NCBI GenBank assembly: GCA_011009095.1
Contig: VTPC01003716.1
Span: 10,600 to 74,599, forward strand
Direction of reading: 5' to 3'
From: Ignelater luminosus
Lineage: Eukaryota > Arthropoda > Insecta > Coleoptera > Elateridae
DNA: 64,000 nucleotides
The first letter of the stretch is position 1. Each line of letters begins with the position of its first letter. The translations under genes and the position numbers were made by a program. The notes beneath the pieces were generated by a model. The model ran no database searches, was not told where the DNA came from, and saw nothing but the letters and a program-made list of their open reading frames with translations. This document shows, in pieces, positions 23,156 to 34,022 of the stretch.

Positions 23156-23406
23156 TGGTATACCAAAGACAATGCCTACTTTACAGGAACCATTAAGGAT
23201 CTAATCGAGTTGATACTTATTCAATCAGTGTTATCTCTGATCTAATCAGCTCAGTCTGTTCTAATCCTGGCAATAACAGTCTGTGTCCTAATACCCGTCA
23301 ATCACATACTTCCAATCCGAGAGCTAATAAAGACACTGGTAAAATCGACCGTCACGCTTTCGACTTCAAGCGTTGTCAAAAACTTTTTCAGACCAACTGT
23401 TAATTG

Positions 23407-23859
23407 AACTCATGTTTTTTTAGTGTAACTTTTCTTTCTTGATCTTTTTAGTTTTGAATGTCTCAGTAGCCATTATAGTACTGCCTTAGCTTTGTAATAT
23501 TTGAAACATGGAAACCTCCCTATCTGGCAATTGAGATTTAAATGAAGCAAAGCTAGATTCTGGGGCTCTTTTGGGAACTTTGCTTTTGTTAAGAAAAAGC
23601 GCTAGTACGAACGTCGGACTATTTAAAAAAGATCTCGCAAGGTTATTCAACAGAACTGCTAATAATATTAAATAACCAAAAGTCTTTTTGGAATACTATA
23701 AAGTCCAACTTGCTCAAGAAGAAGCCGATTCTGATGAAGGCCCCAGTAATATTGCTGAGTCATCTGACGATTTCAATGTTGTATTTTTCATAAGCCAACC
23801 GAATGCATTCGAGAGCCTTCTTTCAACAGAAAGGGATTCAACGTCATTCTCCTTTTGAT
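23407..23859 (+). repeat. Direct duplication, copy 2 (period about 701 bp)
   Basis: Second copy of the 450-bp segment. Beyond 23,859 it continues into sequence not present after copy 1, and a longer minus-strand frame overlaps its end. The unmatched 250 bp between copies (23,156-23,406) shows no recognisable feature. Confidence 0.9.
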
Positions 23860-24064
23860 AATCTTCCTTTTTTAGCCCAGTTAGTCGCAACAGCTCTCCG
23901 GAAGTAACAAAATGGAAAGGGAGTATAAAACAATCGTTAAGAATAACAGCTTCTTGCATACCATAATCAGATGGTAGGAAGTTTTTCTCCATAGAACAGA
24001 TACAATAGATTGTTGCCTCTATCAAATAAAGGCTTGATCTACTCCTCAATGCTTGCATTTTCAA
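23714..24064 (-). pseudogene. Unidentified 116-codon frame, probable mobile-element fragment
   Basis: A minus-strand open frame with a conserved-looking stretch, SGELLRLTGLKKEDY, then ENDVESLSVERRLSNAFGWL, then SDDSAILLGPSSESASS before a stop. After the stop the minus strand stays readable in pieces for another 250 bases. The Ser/Asp-rich end and the duplication of its C-terminal part at 22.7-23.1 kb suggest a repeated sequence family, probably a transposon or an exon of a duplicated gene. I do not recognise it and assign no function. Confidence 0.35.
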
Positions 24065-24249
24065 TTCTTACAACCCTACCGCTCTGAAACAGTGGTGTAC
24101 TATTTTAATCCCAAAAACACGGTGTTTCAAAAGTATGAAGCCTAATACCCAAGGAAATGTTGAGTAACTAGGAGAATTTTCTGTGTGGGTGAAACCAGGG
24201 ATAACATGTGAGTTAGTAACTTTTCTTAACGTCTTTGTTTAATTTAGTA

Positions 24250-24860
24250 ATGGACGAGCTCCTTACTAAGCTTCAAAACGTAGATGCGGAATTAGAAATT
24301 GGGAAGAAAGGGTATCAGTGCTGACTTACACAGATGACTTGGCCACGCTAAGCAATATAGTGTCCAAGACCCAAAAACTTCTTAAACGGTGTTGTCCTTT
24401 TTTCAAACACCGAGACCTAACAAAAAACAAACAAATAAAATTTCTTATCTGTACCACATCTAGGTTTTATATGCAAAAAACGGTCATTGGGTAAAGAACC
24501 CGAAAAGCACCCATAAAGCCATATCAAAAGCTACCCAAACACCAAAACTTATTGGTTGACAAGTATTTCTTTCATTTTCCCAAAACTATCCTCAATGCTT
24601 ATCTACATATCCACGCAGAAGAAAGAGAGCTAGATCTTATGAACTTAGTGGAATCAGTTCTGGTAATCTTGCTAGATCGACTAAATAAATTAAGCTCAAT
24701 GAATCAACGTCTTCCGAGATTAGACAAAAGAGTTTTGCATCTAGAGTCGTTCACACGTCGGATTACCATGCTCTTGTTTAATCTCCTGAAGAAGTACCTT
24801 CTAAAAATAAACGATACCTTGAGTGTGTATAATATTTCCACAATGACGTGGATTTATTAA
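24250..24860 (+). pseudogene. R2-like LINE reverse transcriptase fragment
   Basis: Conceptual translation from the ATG at 24,250 has a frame change near 24,310 and then VLTYTDDLATLSN, a variant of the catalytic (Y/F)ADDL motif, followed by a leucine-rich helix and FFKHRDLTKNKQIKFL. This is the order seen in R2/NeSL-type reverse transcriptases (FF..RGL.LNP.KC). After stops, the frame 24,552-24,860 gives ILNAYLHIHAEERELDLMNL and LLDRLNKLS, resembling the thumb segment where R2-type proteins have a GGLG motif followed by RLxxL. The DNA-binding N-terminus and the C-terminal endonuclease are not seen. Inactive and truncated on both sides. Confidence 0.55.
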
Positions 24861-24899
24861 TGACTCAAATCGTAAAAGTCTTCAATTTTATTTAAATTA

Positions 24900-25245
24900 A
24901 GCTCGATGAAGTCTAACCTGTATTTCGAAACCGCCTTTTTTTTAAACGGGGACAGATGTTGCTATGGAAACTCAAGACGTGGTTGCTCAAAAACGACCAC
25001 ACCATGAAGAAAATCAGAACAGTCTGGTCATTCTTTAGACTTCTACCTCCGGCACCGGACAGAGACAGGGCGCTTATTAGCATGCCAGCAGCAGTTATAC
25101 TTCGGATCTCCAGAGTGGAAAGGATTATATCAAAGCCTTCCAGCTTCCAACCAAGCGAACTTCGCGGAAGCAACTCGGTACAGAAAATAGTGTCAGGGGA
25201 TGAAACCTTTGAGGCTGTGGTAGTGGTTTCAAGGACTAAATAACA
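24900..25245. other. Unidentified G+C-richer segment between two R2-like fragments
   Basis: Open on both strands (24,956-25,243 plus; 24,913-25,173 minus) with no motif I can recognise. It could be a separate insertion or a decayed part of the neighbouring LINE. Confidence 0.3.
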
Positions 25246-25682
25246 AGAATGGTCGAAGGAAGTCTAACCTTCAGTTTGAGGTTTTTATGGTTTTCAAAAA
25301 GGACCAGACAGTTATCATAGCTGATGTATTTAGGTGTTTATTAGGAAATGTCTAAAACATCTTCAAATCGCTGTTGACTACCTCTAATAATACGTAACAT
25401 TTCTCATTATTATCAACAATGACTGCGGAGATGTCAAACATTTTTCGATCATAAAGATCTTGTCCTTAACGTGGAAAAAGCTTTGCATTTGTACCACTAC
25501 ATTTAAAAGACACCCATAATACAAGTTAGCTTAGAAAAATTTTTACTTATTAAGTTAGGACCTACTTATTAATACATGATGTTAGGGCAACTGAGGTTTC
25601 CAAATGCATTGAGAAGGTCTCTCTCCAACCTCACCTAGATTTGTAGTCCAAGATATTAGTTTCTCACGATAAATAAAAAACT

Positions 25683-25925
25683 GCTATTAAATGTCGATAA
25701 ATTAAACATGAGTAGCGTTAAGCCCTTTCTTCACCTCTCGATCGCTATTCCAAACGGCCATATACATACAGCAACTAGAGAAGGGGGTTTGGGAGTAATG
25801 ATCTTTGCGGAATCTATTTCTGTTATACTTCCATACTTCCATCGACCAGATTATCCCGAAATGGTCATCTTGTCAAAGAAATTAGACGATATTAATGAAA
25901 CTTTCTGCAAGTATCCACCTTAGGA
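25683..25925 (+). pseudogene. Second R2-like LINE fragment
   Basis: The frame 25,708-25,923 gives MSSVKPFLHLSIAIPNGHI and then ATREGGLGVMIFAESISVIL with PYFHRPDYPEM. The GGLG motif with the preceding proline and aromatic residues is characteristic of the thumb region of R2-type LINE reverse transcriptases. It corresponds to the same protein region as 24,552-24,700, so it is a second, different copy and not the continuation of the first. No catalytic residues are included. Short and inactive. Confidence 0.55.
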
Positions 25926-27004
25926 AGCGTTTTAAGTCAAGGCTGTCTATTCACCTACAGTAGTAGATAGATTTCTGACCACTCTCAATAATTTTAGAAC
26001 TGATGGGAGTTTATAGCATTGAAAAGTGAAGTGAATGTTTCCACAACAAAATAATTAAAGACTTTGCTGTCATCAGTAGTTTGATTTACCGCAGGCTTCA
26101 ACCGAACGATGCTCACATCCATACTTTGAATTCTTTTTTCTAGTGAAATGATGCTCATCAAGATCCATTAAATACACACCCGATCTACTTATATATAAAA
26201 CTTTCCATTGGGATTAGTCTTTACAACTCTCCAGAGTCTTAATCTACTTCCTTTTATATAGTATGTAAGTATCAATAAGAAGGAATCTACAAATGCAAAT
26301 TAACAAGTTCCTCTATTTATTTTAGTTACCTTAATGTCAACTATAGCAGAAGCTAACGCGGTGGTAAGGTAATCAGAAAGTTTTGGGCAACAATCCAGAA
26401 GGTCACAAAACCAATAAGGGTAGCACTGAAGTATCGATAAACAGCGTTTGATTCTTATAACGCAATAACGCACTGAAACAATTTAGGCCAATTGGGTATG
26501 GTTAGCAAAGCTTTTTTTTCCTATGGTAAGTTCCGTGGGAACACATAGATACTAAACATGAAATAAAAAAAGTCAGAATAATATTTCACCGGCAATACAC
26601 GCGGTTCTGTAAATGACTGATGTCAGTGAATAAAAGGAGTTTAAAAAGATTTGTGGGAAATCCAAAATTAGCTACAGCATGGAAGAATCTACGCATCAGT
26701 AGATATGCTTGCGTAGAAAAAGTTGCCTATCTTTAGGTGAACTGTCTGTGTTAGACAATTTAGATTTTATCTAATGCATTCTGAATATCAAAGAAGAAGA
26801 AGAAAAAGCAAAAGAGTTGAGGATTTTTGAAAAGCCTAAAAGTGTAAGCAGCTGTTCGAGAGAAGATAGTAATTTTACTAAGGCACCTTATTTCTAGGCA
26901 TACTCTTGCTGTATCTAACTTTTCTGTTTAGGAATGATATTTGAACTCATTTCATTACAAACAAGTATTTATATTATGTTTATCAACCATAGTATTCTTA
27001 CATT
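25926..27004. other. AT-rich DNA with a short (GAA)n run
   Basis: No supported gene. An (AAG)n-like run at about 26,799-26,815 resembles the tail of the RTE-like element at 3.5 kb, but no RTE coding sequence is readable before it. Confidence 0.35.
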
Positions 27005-27006
27005 TA

Positions 27007-27903
27007 CGAGGTGTGTGAGAAAAGTAATGAGACTGGCAACACTGCGGTAGATCTGGCAACGTTGTGTCTACCGGCCTGTGCTAAACCGGTTTGTTTATCG
27101 CTTCCACTTCCTCAGTCCGAGTTACAACTCCGTACAACTAACACATTATTTTTGACAGCGCCATTAGTGAAGTTGTGTTTTTGTTGTGTGTTACAGAAAT
27201 GGAGCATCGGAATTTAGAGCAACGTTATGCAATAAAGTTTTGTGTTAAACTTGATGAATCCGCGAGTGTGACTTTTGAAAAGTTGAAACAGGTCTATGGG
27301 GAACAGTGCTTAGCAAGAGCACAAGTTTTCCGCTGGCACAAATCATTTTTGGACGGCCGAGAACACGTTGAAGATGAACCTCGCTCAGGGAGACCTTCAA
27401 CTTCAAAATTGACAAAAACGTTGAACGTGTGAGGGCTCTTGTGAGATCAGACCGTCGTTTAACAATAAGGATGATGAGTGAACAGTTAAATTTAAACAGT
27501 TTCACCGTGCATAAAATTTTGACAGACATCATGACAATGCTCCGTGTCACACAGCAATTTCCATCAGTGAATTTTTGACCTCAAAACGCATTATTGTTGT
27601 TCCTCATCCCGCCTAATCACCTGATTTGAGTCCTTGTGACTTTTTCCTTTTCCCGAAATTGAAACATGTCCTAAAAGGACGTCATTTTGGAACTCTGGAG
27701 AACATTCAAGAGACTGTGACCGACCAGTTAAAAGCCATACCAGTTGAAGACTTCCAGCGCTGCTACCAAGCGTGGGAACAACGACTCCGCCGGTGTATAG
27801 CTGCCCAAGGGAACTACTTTGAAGGGGATAACATTGTTGTTTGAAAAAAATAAAAACTTTGGTTAATATGAAATCAGTCTCATTACTTTTCTCACATACC
27901 TCG
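27007..27903 (+). mobile_element. Mariner element B, internally deleted
   Basis: An 897-bp element with 29-bp inverted ends (CGAGGTGTGTGAGAAAAGTA on the left, one mismatch to the right end), flanked by TA at 27,005-27,006 and 27,904-27,905. It is the same family as element C (35,205-36,515) and about 414 bp shorter because of one internal deletion. Orientation is opposite to C. Confidence 0.95.
27199..27844 (+). pseudogene. Mariner transposase remnant (element B)
   Basis: Starts at the ATG before EHRNLEQRYAIKFCVKL, the helix-turn-helix region that binds the inverted repeats. The linker RSGRPSTSK is followed by a 1-base deletion relative to element C (near 27,409), so the frame ends at a stop near 27,430. 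In the next register the protein continues to ILTD (about 27,525). There a deletion of about 414 bp removes the first catalytic Asp and joins to HHDNAPCHTA, seen in the DNA from about 27,530. A further stop replaces Tyr in the PPYSPD motif (near 27,613). The end, CDFFLFPKLK to the stop at 27,844, is intact. Three independent lesions make it dead. Confidence 0.92.
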
Positions 27904-27905
27904 TA

Positions 27906-30398
27906 TAACAAGCACAGCATGCCGTTATCATTTGTCTAATTAAAGCATATTTAGTGCAGATGTTACTATTATTCTAATCTAGTTTAATCGAGTGTAGGAG
28001 ACCACAATCAGATGATGACCTTAGAAAACAGAAATCGTAGGTTTCATTTATATCACAACAATATTAAGACAATCATGTAAATTCTTTAGTTTATTACCTA
28101 AAATACATTACTTTGTGTGGCAAAGAAAAATTACTTTGGATACAACAATACAATATTTAAAGCAAAATCAAATAACTCTTGTGACTTTTTCTTTTAAAAC
28201 ATACTTAGTTCTATGCTTTAGTGCATGAAACTATCGATTTTCTATTTGTAACTTTGATTACTCAATGTTCACATTTATTTAATAAAAATACTGAATTTCT
28301 GTATGTATTTAGAATGCATAATACATGAAAATTATTCTATGTCGTAAGTCTACATTTGTTAATTGTTTTCTTATAGTTTAACTTGTAGTGTTTATTTTTT
28401 CTCGTAAGTAGACTAAGGGATGATGTAATTGTCTTGGTTTACTTTCAAGAGAGTCATTAATTGCATGAAAAAAGGACATTAAGGCATAATTTTCAACTCG
28501 ATAGTTAATCATATCCTATCAAAGAACTTCGCTGCAATCAACGAATAGAATGAAGCAGTTTCGATTTAAAAATTAATAAACAGAGTCTTGAGAGTAGCTA
28601 AAAGAAAAAAATTTTTAATTTACCAAAAGTGATAAAATTCAATTAAGATTAGATAGCTCGACACACAGAATAGATAAATGCAAAGAAATGCAGAATGATT
28701 TATTAATGTGTAGGAAATGATATGTTACGTTAGCATCAAGACCTGAATTATTTGCTAATTATGGCTATAAGGCAAAGATGGTTCAAGATAACTTTTTGCC
28801 ACAATCGATCGGTTTTAATCTAGAAATGTTTTGTTTCAGCCAGAAGCAGAAAAAAGACTAGATAACAACTTAAAATGTCAATTAATAAAAAGAATGAATT
28901 AAATCTGTCACAGTTTTATATTTACTAATAAGAGATAAAAAAAAAGTGAATCAAATACAGGATGTGTCTCTAGATATCTTACATGACATCCTAGGTGGTA
29001 TGAGAGATCTTTTTAATATAAGAATGTACTAATTTATTTGCAAAATTCAGTAATAAATGCCAACAAATATTGAATTTTATAGAAAAGATTAGACTGAAAT
29101 AGCCATTAATGATGGGAGACCACCTGCGTTAATAGCACAAGGAACGATTTTACGATTTCACGTTTATTTCCAGTAAATTAGGCAATATTTGAATAATTTG
29201 CTGTCAACATAAATCACCCGACACAAAAACGAAGAAGAAACAAAAGTATATCCTCTATTATGTACGATTTCTACAAAAAAAGAATTTTAATTGACCTTTT
29301 ACATTGAGTATGTAGAAGCAGTTCAAATGCAAATTAAGTTTTTTTTGGCATATACCCACTCAAGAGATAAGACTACAAATCAAAGAAAATTTTCTAAAAC
29401 AAATTTAGCATTTCTTTTACAGAATTAGTAAATACTATTGGTAGTATTCAACGCCTTCATATAATTATCACCACCAAATTAAGTTTAAAATCAATCATTC
29501 TATATACAAATTGTTTAATTAGTACTACTAAGGGTAGGATAAAATGACTAAATATTAAGCGCCGAATGGAGAAAGTTACAAAAAAAACACTTTCATCTGT
29601 CAAAAATAAAATTCACTTTGAATAACAATAATAAACTTTCATGGTTCAATTATTAGTATGAGAATGAAAAAAATAGCTCAGTCATCGTAAAGGAAACCGG
29701 ATGAACAATAATAAATTTTATTATTCTAGAAATAATCCGGCAAAAACTATGATTATGGCGGTTACACAAAACAAATGTATCAACTTAACTAAGAGGATAG
29801 GAAACAATGCACTTCCCTTCATAAATTTTCTCCCTTTCCAATAATAAATAATTTCTTACATAAAAATACAGTTACATCTGAAACTTATTCTTCTTCCTTT
29901 TACGATAATAATCTGCAAATAGTTTTCTTTAGTTTGTTTATATGTAGGCTACAAAAATGATTAAGCAATATCACTCTTCTTATTATTTTCAGATACAATT
30001 TGCCAAGAGTGCAAATTAAACTAGGACTGCTAATAAATAATAAAGTATCTATAATTTATATTTTCTTCTGTAGCATAACAAATACCTTTAAGGTGAGTTG
30101 ACATTTGTAATTTATATAGCAACAATTATAAATACCCCTCATACAGGATTGTTATAATCTGTTAAACAATTAGTGTGATGTTATATGATTTTATTTACTA
30201 TTTGCAATGTTAATAGATTCCGTGTCGTTTGCATATTAACAGAAGATATAACCAGACTTCCAAGTTTCAATCACAAATACACCAAATATCTCAATTAATT
30301 GTGACCATGTAACTTCTTTATCCCAGTAAAGCGACTCTTCTGGGATCGAGCGCTATTATCGCACAACTTGTGGCGGGAATATCATCTTTAGTTTCATC
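27906..30398. other. AT-rich DNA without features
   Basis: About 2.5 kb of strongly A/T-rich sequence between two mariners with no frame of note, RNA gene or recognisable repeat. Confidence 0.5.
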
Positions 30399-30400
30399 TA

Positions 30401-31688
30401 CGTGGGTGGTCTGAAAAGTTTCCGACCTCAACGTGAAGATGGCAGCACTCGTAAATAAAAGCTACTGAATTTCGTTGTTCATCTGTTGACAGTTACTCAT
30501 CAAAGTTTCAGCCATTTTTGACGGGCAGTTTTTATGTAACAGTCGTTTGAGTGAGTTTTTTTGTGAAAATGAACAAAATCGAGTATCGAGCTGTCATTAA
30601 ATATTTGTTTTTGAAAGGCAATACGCCTTCGCAAATAAAAGATGAGTTGGATTCTGTGTATGGGGACTCTGCACCATCATTTACCACAGTGAAATTTTGG
30701 GCTGCTGAATCTAAACGTGGCCGTAGGAGCTTGGGAGACGATGAACGTTCGGGACGTCCAAAAACTGCAACTACCGACCAAAATATCGCCAAAGTTCACC
30801 AAGTGGTGCTAGACGACCGCCGAATTAAAGTGAGAGAGATAGCAGAGGTTATGAACATCTCAAAAGAACGTGTTTGTCACATATTAAATCAACATTTAGG
30901 CATGAGAAAGCTGTCCGCGCGTTGGGTGCCGCGTTTGCCCACGTTAGACAAAAAACGTGTTCGAATGAATATTTCCAACGCTCTTTTGGCGCAGTTTAGG
31001 CGAAATAAATCCGAGTTTTGGCGCCGATTAATTACTGTAGATGAAACTTGGATACACCATTATACGCCCGAAACAAAAATACAGTCCAAACAGTGGACTG
31101 CAAAGGGGGAACCGGCTCCAAAAAAAGCAAAAACTGTTTTTTCGGCTGGGAAAGTGATGGCGACTGTTTTTTGGGATAGTCATGGAGTTATTTTAATCGA
31201 TTATCTTCAAAAAGGAAAAACCATTACAGGAGCATACTATGCATCATTACTTGACAAGCTGATGGCAGAATTTGCGAAAAAACGGCCACATTTGCAGAAA
31301 AAGAAAATCCTGTTTCACCAAGACAACGCACCGCACCGTCTCACACCTCAGCGGTTGCCATGGCGAAAATCCACGAATTACGGTTTGAACTGCTTGACCA
31401 TCCACCTTACTCACCAGATCTAGCCCCAAGCGACTTCTTTTTGTTCCCTCATCTAAAAATTGCGCTCGGAGGACAAATATTTTCGTCAAATGAAGAGGCA
31501 ATCATCTTCGTGAACAATTATTTTGCAGAGAAAAATGCCGAGTACTATTTGGACGGGTTACAGAGATGGGAGCATCGCTGGGAGAAGTGTGTAGAGTTAC
31601 AAGGAGACTATGTTGAAAAATAAAAAAAAAATTTCAGAAAAAATGTCTTGTATCTTTGTTAGGTCGGAAACTTTTCAGACCACCCTCG
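30401..31688 (+). mobile_element. Mariner element D, nearly full length
   Basis: A 1288-bp element with 28-bp inverted ends (GTGGTCTGAAAAGTTTCCGA in the core, one mismatch at position 3) and TA at 30,399-30,400 and 31,689-31,690. Length and content match a complete mariner. Ends and protein differ from elements A, B and C, so this is a third mariner lineage here. The transposase frame has one indel. Confidence 0.96.
30569..31623 (+). pseudogene. Mariner transposase with a single 5-bp duplication (element D)
   Basis: DDD-type transposase. The start is the ATG before NKIEYRAVIKYLF. It has an N-terminal helix-turn-helix (about 1-60), the linker ERSGRPKT, a second helix-turn-helix (about 70-115), WVPRLPTLDKK (a variant of the mariner WVPHEL motif), the first catalytic Asp at residue 158 (TVDETWIHHY) and the second at 252 (HQDNAP). 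At 31,328-31,337 the 5-mer GCACC occurs twice in tandem and shifts the frame inside the DNAP-H motif. The other register then continues MAKIHELRF and DHPPYSPDLAPSDFFLFPHL to a stop at 31,621-31,623. The full stretch is 1055 nt; without 5 bases it is 1050 nt, a 349-residue protein of normal mariner length with D34D spacing. No stop codon interrupts either part, so this is a young copy. The duplicated 5-mer could also be an assembly error. Confidence 0.93.
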
Positions 31689-31690
31689 TA

Positions 31691-33322
31691 CATCTACAAG
31701 TTAAAGACACATACATTCACAATGGGCCAATCGTACTCCCATTAGTGACAGAAACCATAAAAGATTGCACTGGCAGCAATTAAGATGACAGCGATCAGTT
31801 ACAGAATACACAATCCTACCTTCATAAGTAAAATAAGAAGTTTCCCAAAAAACGACAGCTGGGAATTGAAGAGACTAAGACTGAGAAACAGAAGAAGCTA
31901 GAAGAATTGGGGACGAGAAGAAATCCAAAGGTAAAAAAGGAAAAATCAAGACTTGAAAACAAAAATATGGTTAAGATGGCTGCGACTGTCAACACCCACC
32001 TGAAGAGCTGAGTAGCTGCTTAACGGACAAATCAGGCTCAGAAAGCGTCCATAAAAGAGATCAGAGAATGCAAGCCTGATACGAGATCAAAGTTCATAAA
32101 AAACTACCCGCATGTGGGTGTACTGTTTACAACTTCTGTCAATAAATAATCAAAAACTGTCCGTTGGAGAAACTAGTAGAGACTACTACTATTCTGAATG
32201 AGCTAAGTAAGCTTACAATGGTTTTGTCCAACTAACATTCAAGATAACCAAAAAGTTCAAAATCAAAGATGCCGAAGGCAATACAGATAAACTTCTCCCC
32301 TATGCAAATAGTATCAGGCTTTAAAAGCCAAACGTATGATAATATAAAATTCCAACTCAAAAAGCAGATGCTGTAAATTCATAAACAATGAATTATATGC
32401 GGCACTAAAGCTATGATATCAAGAGGCGCAAATCTAGAGGGTTTATCTGCAATATAAGTCGCCCAGTTCACTTTCATCCAAAAAAGTATTGCAGACATTT
32501 AAACTTCCAACTTGTTACAGGAACTTGACGCTAATGCTCACTGGCAAAGCAGTAACAATTATTCCAATAGTCAAGACTTAGACATGAAGTAATTGTGATT
32601 TGCAGGCTAAATTTTGCCAAGAGCACAAAAAACCTTAGTTACACCCTTGGTTATCAATTATATTAAAAAACATACTGAAGTTTAGGAAATTTATTTTGAT
32701 GAGTTTAAATATGAGTTTGATTAACTTTCAAAAGTAACTTTCTGAAAAGTAACTCAAACCTACAGAGATAAGTACTCACCTTCCAAGCAAGTGCTCTAGT
32801 ATCAATCTTCTATAATTATGACGAATGTTTCAAATTTTGTTTTTGTCTCCTTCTTTCTCCATTCATGGTTGTGCATATTTCATTACCATTACAAGAACAT
32901 ATCCGGTACGCCAACAGCAATATACCAGAAAAGGTTACAAGAGAAACTGAGCTAATCAAAGCACAGGGTATTACATAATGATAATTTGATTATGCATTCT
33001 CTTATAAACCTTAAACTTTGAAATTCCAAATACAGCTACTGAATCAGTTCCTCTATATAGTTTTGATTCAGCACAACTTACTCTGTCAGTTTAATTTACT
33101 CACGAGCTTCACTTTATGTTCAGTATATCCTCATGAAATTATGAACCCATCCACTTGAATTACTTGTTACTCACCTGCTTTGGTTAGCAAAGAGCCATAG
33201 TAAACTATCCAAGCCAAATTTTAACATTTTCTTCTTTTTGGCCGCAACTTTTAAAAAATCGTTTAAATTGAAATTGAATAAGTTACTTAAGCAGCTCGCA
33301 CAGAAAAGTAAATTTATGATGC
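31691..33322. other. Unassigned DNA, possibly a decayed mobile element at 31.8-32.65 kb
   Basis: From about 31,830 to 32,650 the plus strand is A-rich with lysine-rich readable pieces (for example LELKRLRLRN and FKITKKFKIKDAEGN, then LEGLSAI and LLQELDANAHWQ), suggesting an old coding sequence of an unidentified mobile element. The remainder is plain AT-rich DNA. Confidence 0.3.
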
Positions 33323-33327
33323 TGGCG

Positions 33328-33398
33328 CACAGTGGTCTGAGCCGAACATTTAGGGGGACAAAAGTCAAAGAAGCAAGTAGAATTAGTGATGGTTGGTG
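33328..33398 (+). repeat. Left terminal inverted repeat of the Transib-like element
   Basis: CACAGTG heptamer at 33,328-33,334, spacer 33,335-33,357 and nonamer-like ACAAAAGTC at 33,358-33,366, then 32 more bases matching the right end. Confidence 0.85.
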
Positions 33399-33946
33399 TG
33401 TAACGGTAATTTGAGTCCCTGATTACGAATCCGTCACAGGAATTGACAAATTCAAAATGGCGGACATGACATTAAAAAAATAACAGATTTTTCACTTAAT
33501 TGAGTGTACATGATATTTTTAGATAGCTGCTTTCAGATTATAAGTGTAGAGTAAAAAAAAATGGAAAAACAAATATGGCGCACATAATTGCAAAACTTAT
33601 TTTATTTACTCAATAAAGACCTAGGAAAGTATAGGCAAATGAAACTGCACAATTTTTAGATTTTTATGTGCACTTTTAGGTACTATAGACATTATTCCAT
33701 AACTAAGCCTAAGAAATTGATGCGAGACCTTAAAACATATATGATGCAAAAAATAATGAATAATTATGACTTTATATTAAAATTGCACAGTTACTATTCA
33801 TAAAAATAAGTATATGTGCACAATTACAGAGTTAACAGAGCCTATCAATGCCATGACTGCTACTGATGACAAACGAAAACACACTGGAAGCGTTCAGAAC
33901 AGTTTTGTGTTTTTCGAGTCTTATATTTCATAACAGCGTTTTTATG

Positions 33947-34017
33947 CACCAATCATCACTCATTTTACTTATGTTTTTGACTTTTGTCCTCCTAGATATT
34001 CGGCTCGGACCACTGTG
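33947..34017 (-). repeat. Right terminal inverted repeat of the Transib-like element
   Basis: Read on the minus strand: CACAGTG at 34,017-34,011, spacer 34,010-33,988 and ACAAAAGTC at 33,987-33,979. The spacer differs from the left one at four positions. Confidence 0.85.
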
Positions 34018-34022
34018 CGGCG

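Larger units (their letters stand above)
33328..34017. mobile_element. Non-autonomous Transib-like element with RSS-like ends
   Basis: A 690-bp element with 71-bp terminal inverted repeats (33,328-33,398 and 33,947-34,017), which match without gaps at about 60 of 71 positions. Both ends begin CACAGTG, followed by exactly 23 bases and then ACAAAAGTC. Heptamer, 23-bp spacer and A-rich nonamer are the arrangement of V(D)J recombination signals, and Transib transposons, relatives of RAG1, are known to have such ends. The flanks are TGGCG (33,323-33,327) and CGGCG (34,018-34,022), which fit a 5-bp GC-rich target duplication with one mismatch, as known for Transib. The interior has no transposase and only short frames, so the element would depend on a Transib transposase elsewhere. 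Family assignment rests on the ends alone. Confidence 0.75.
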
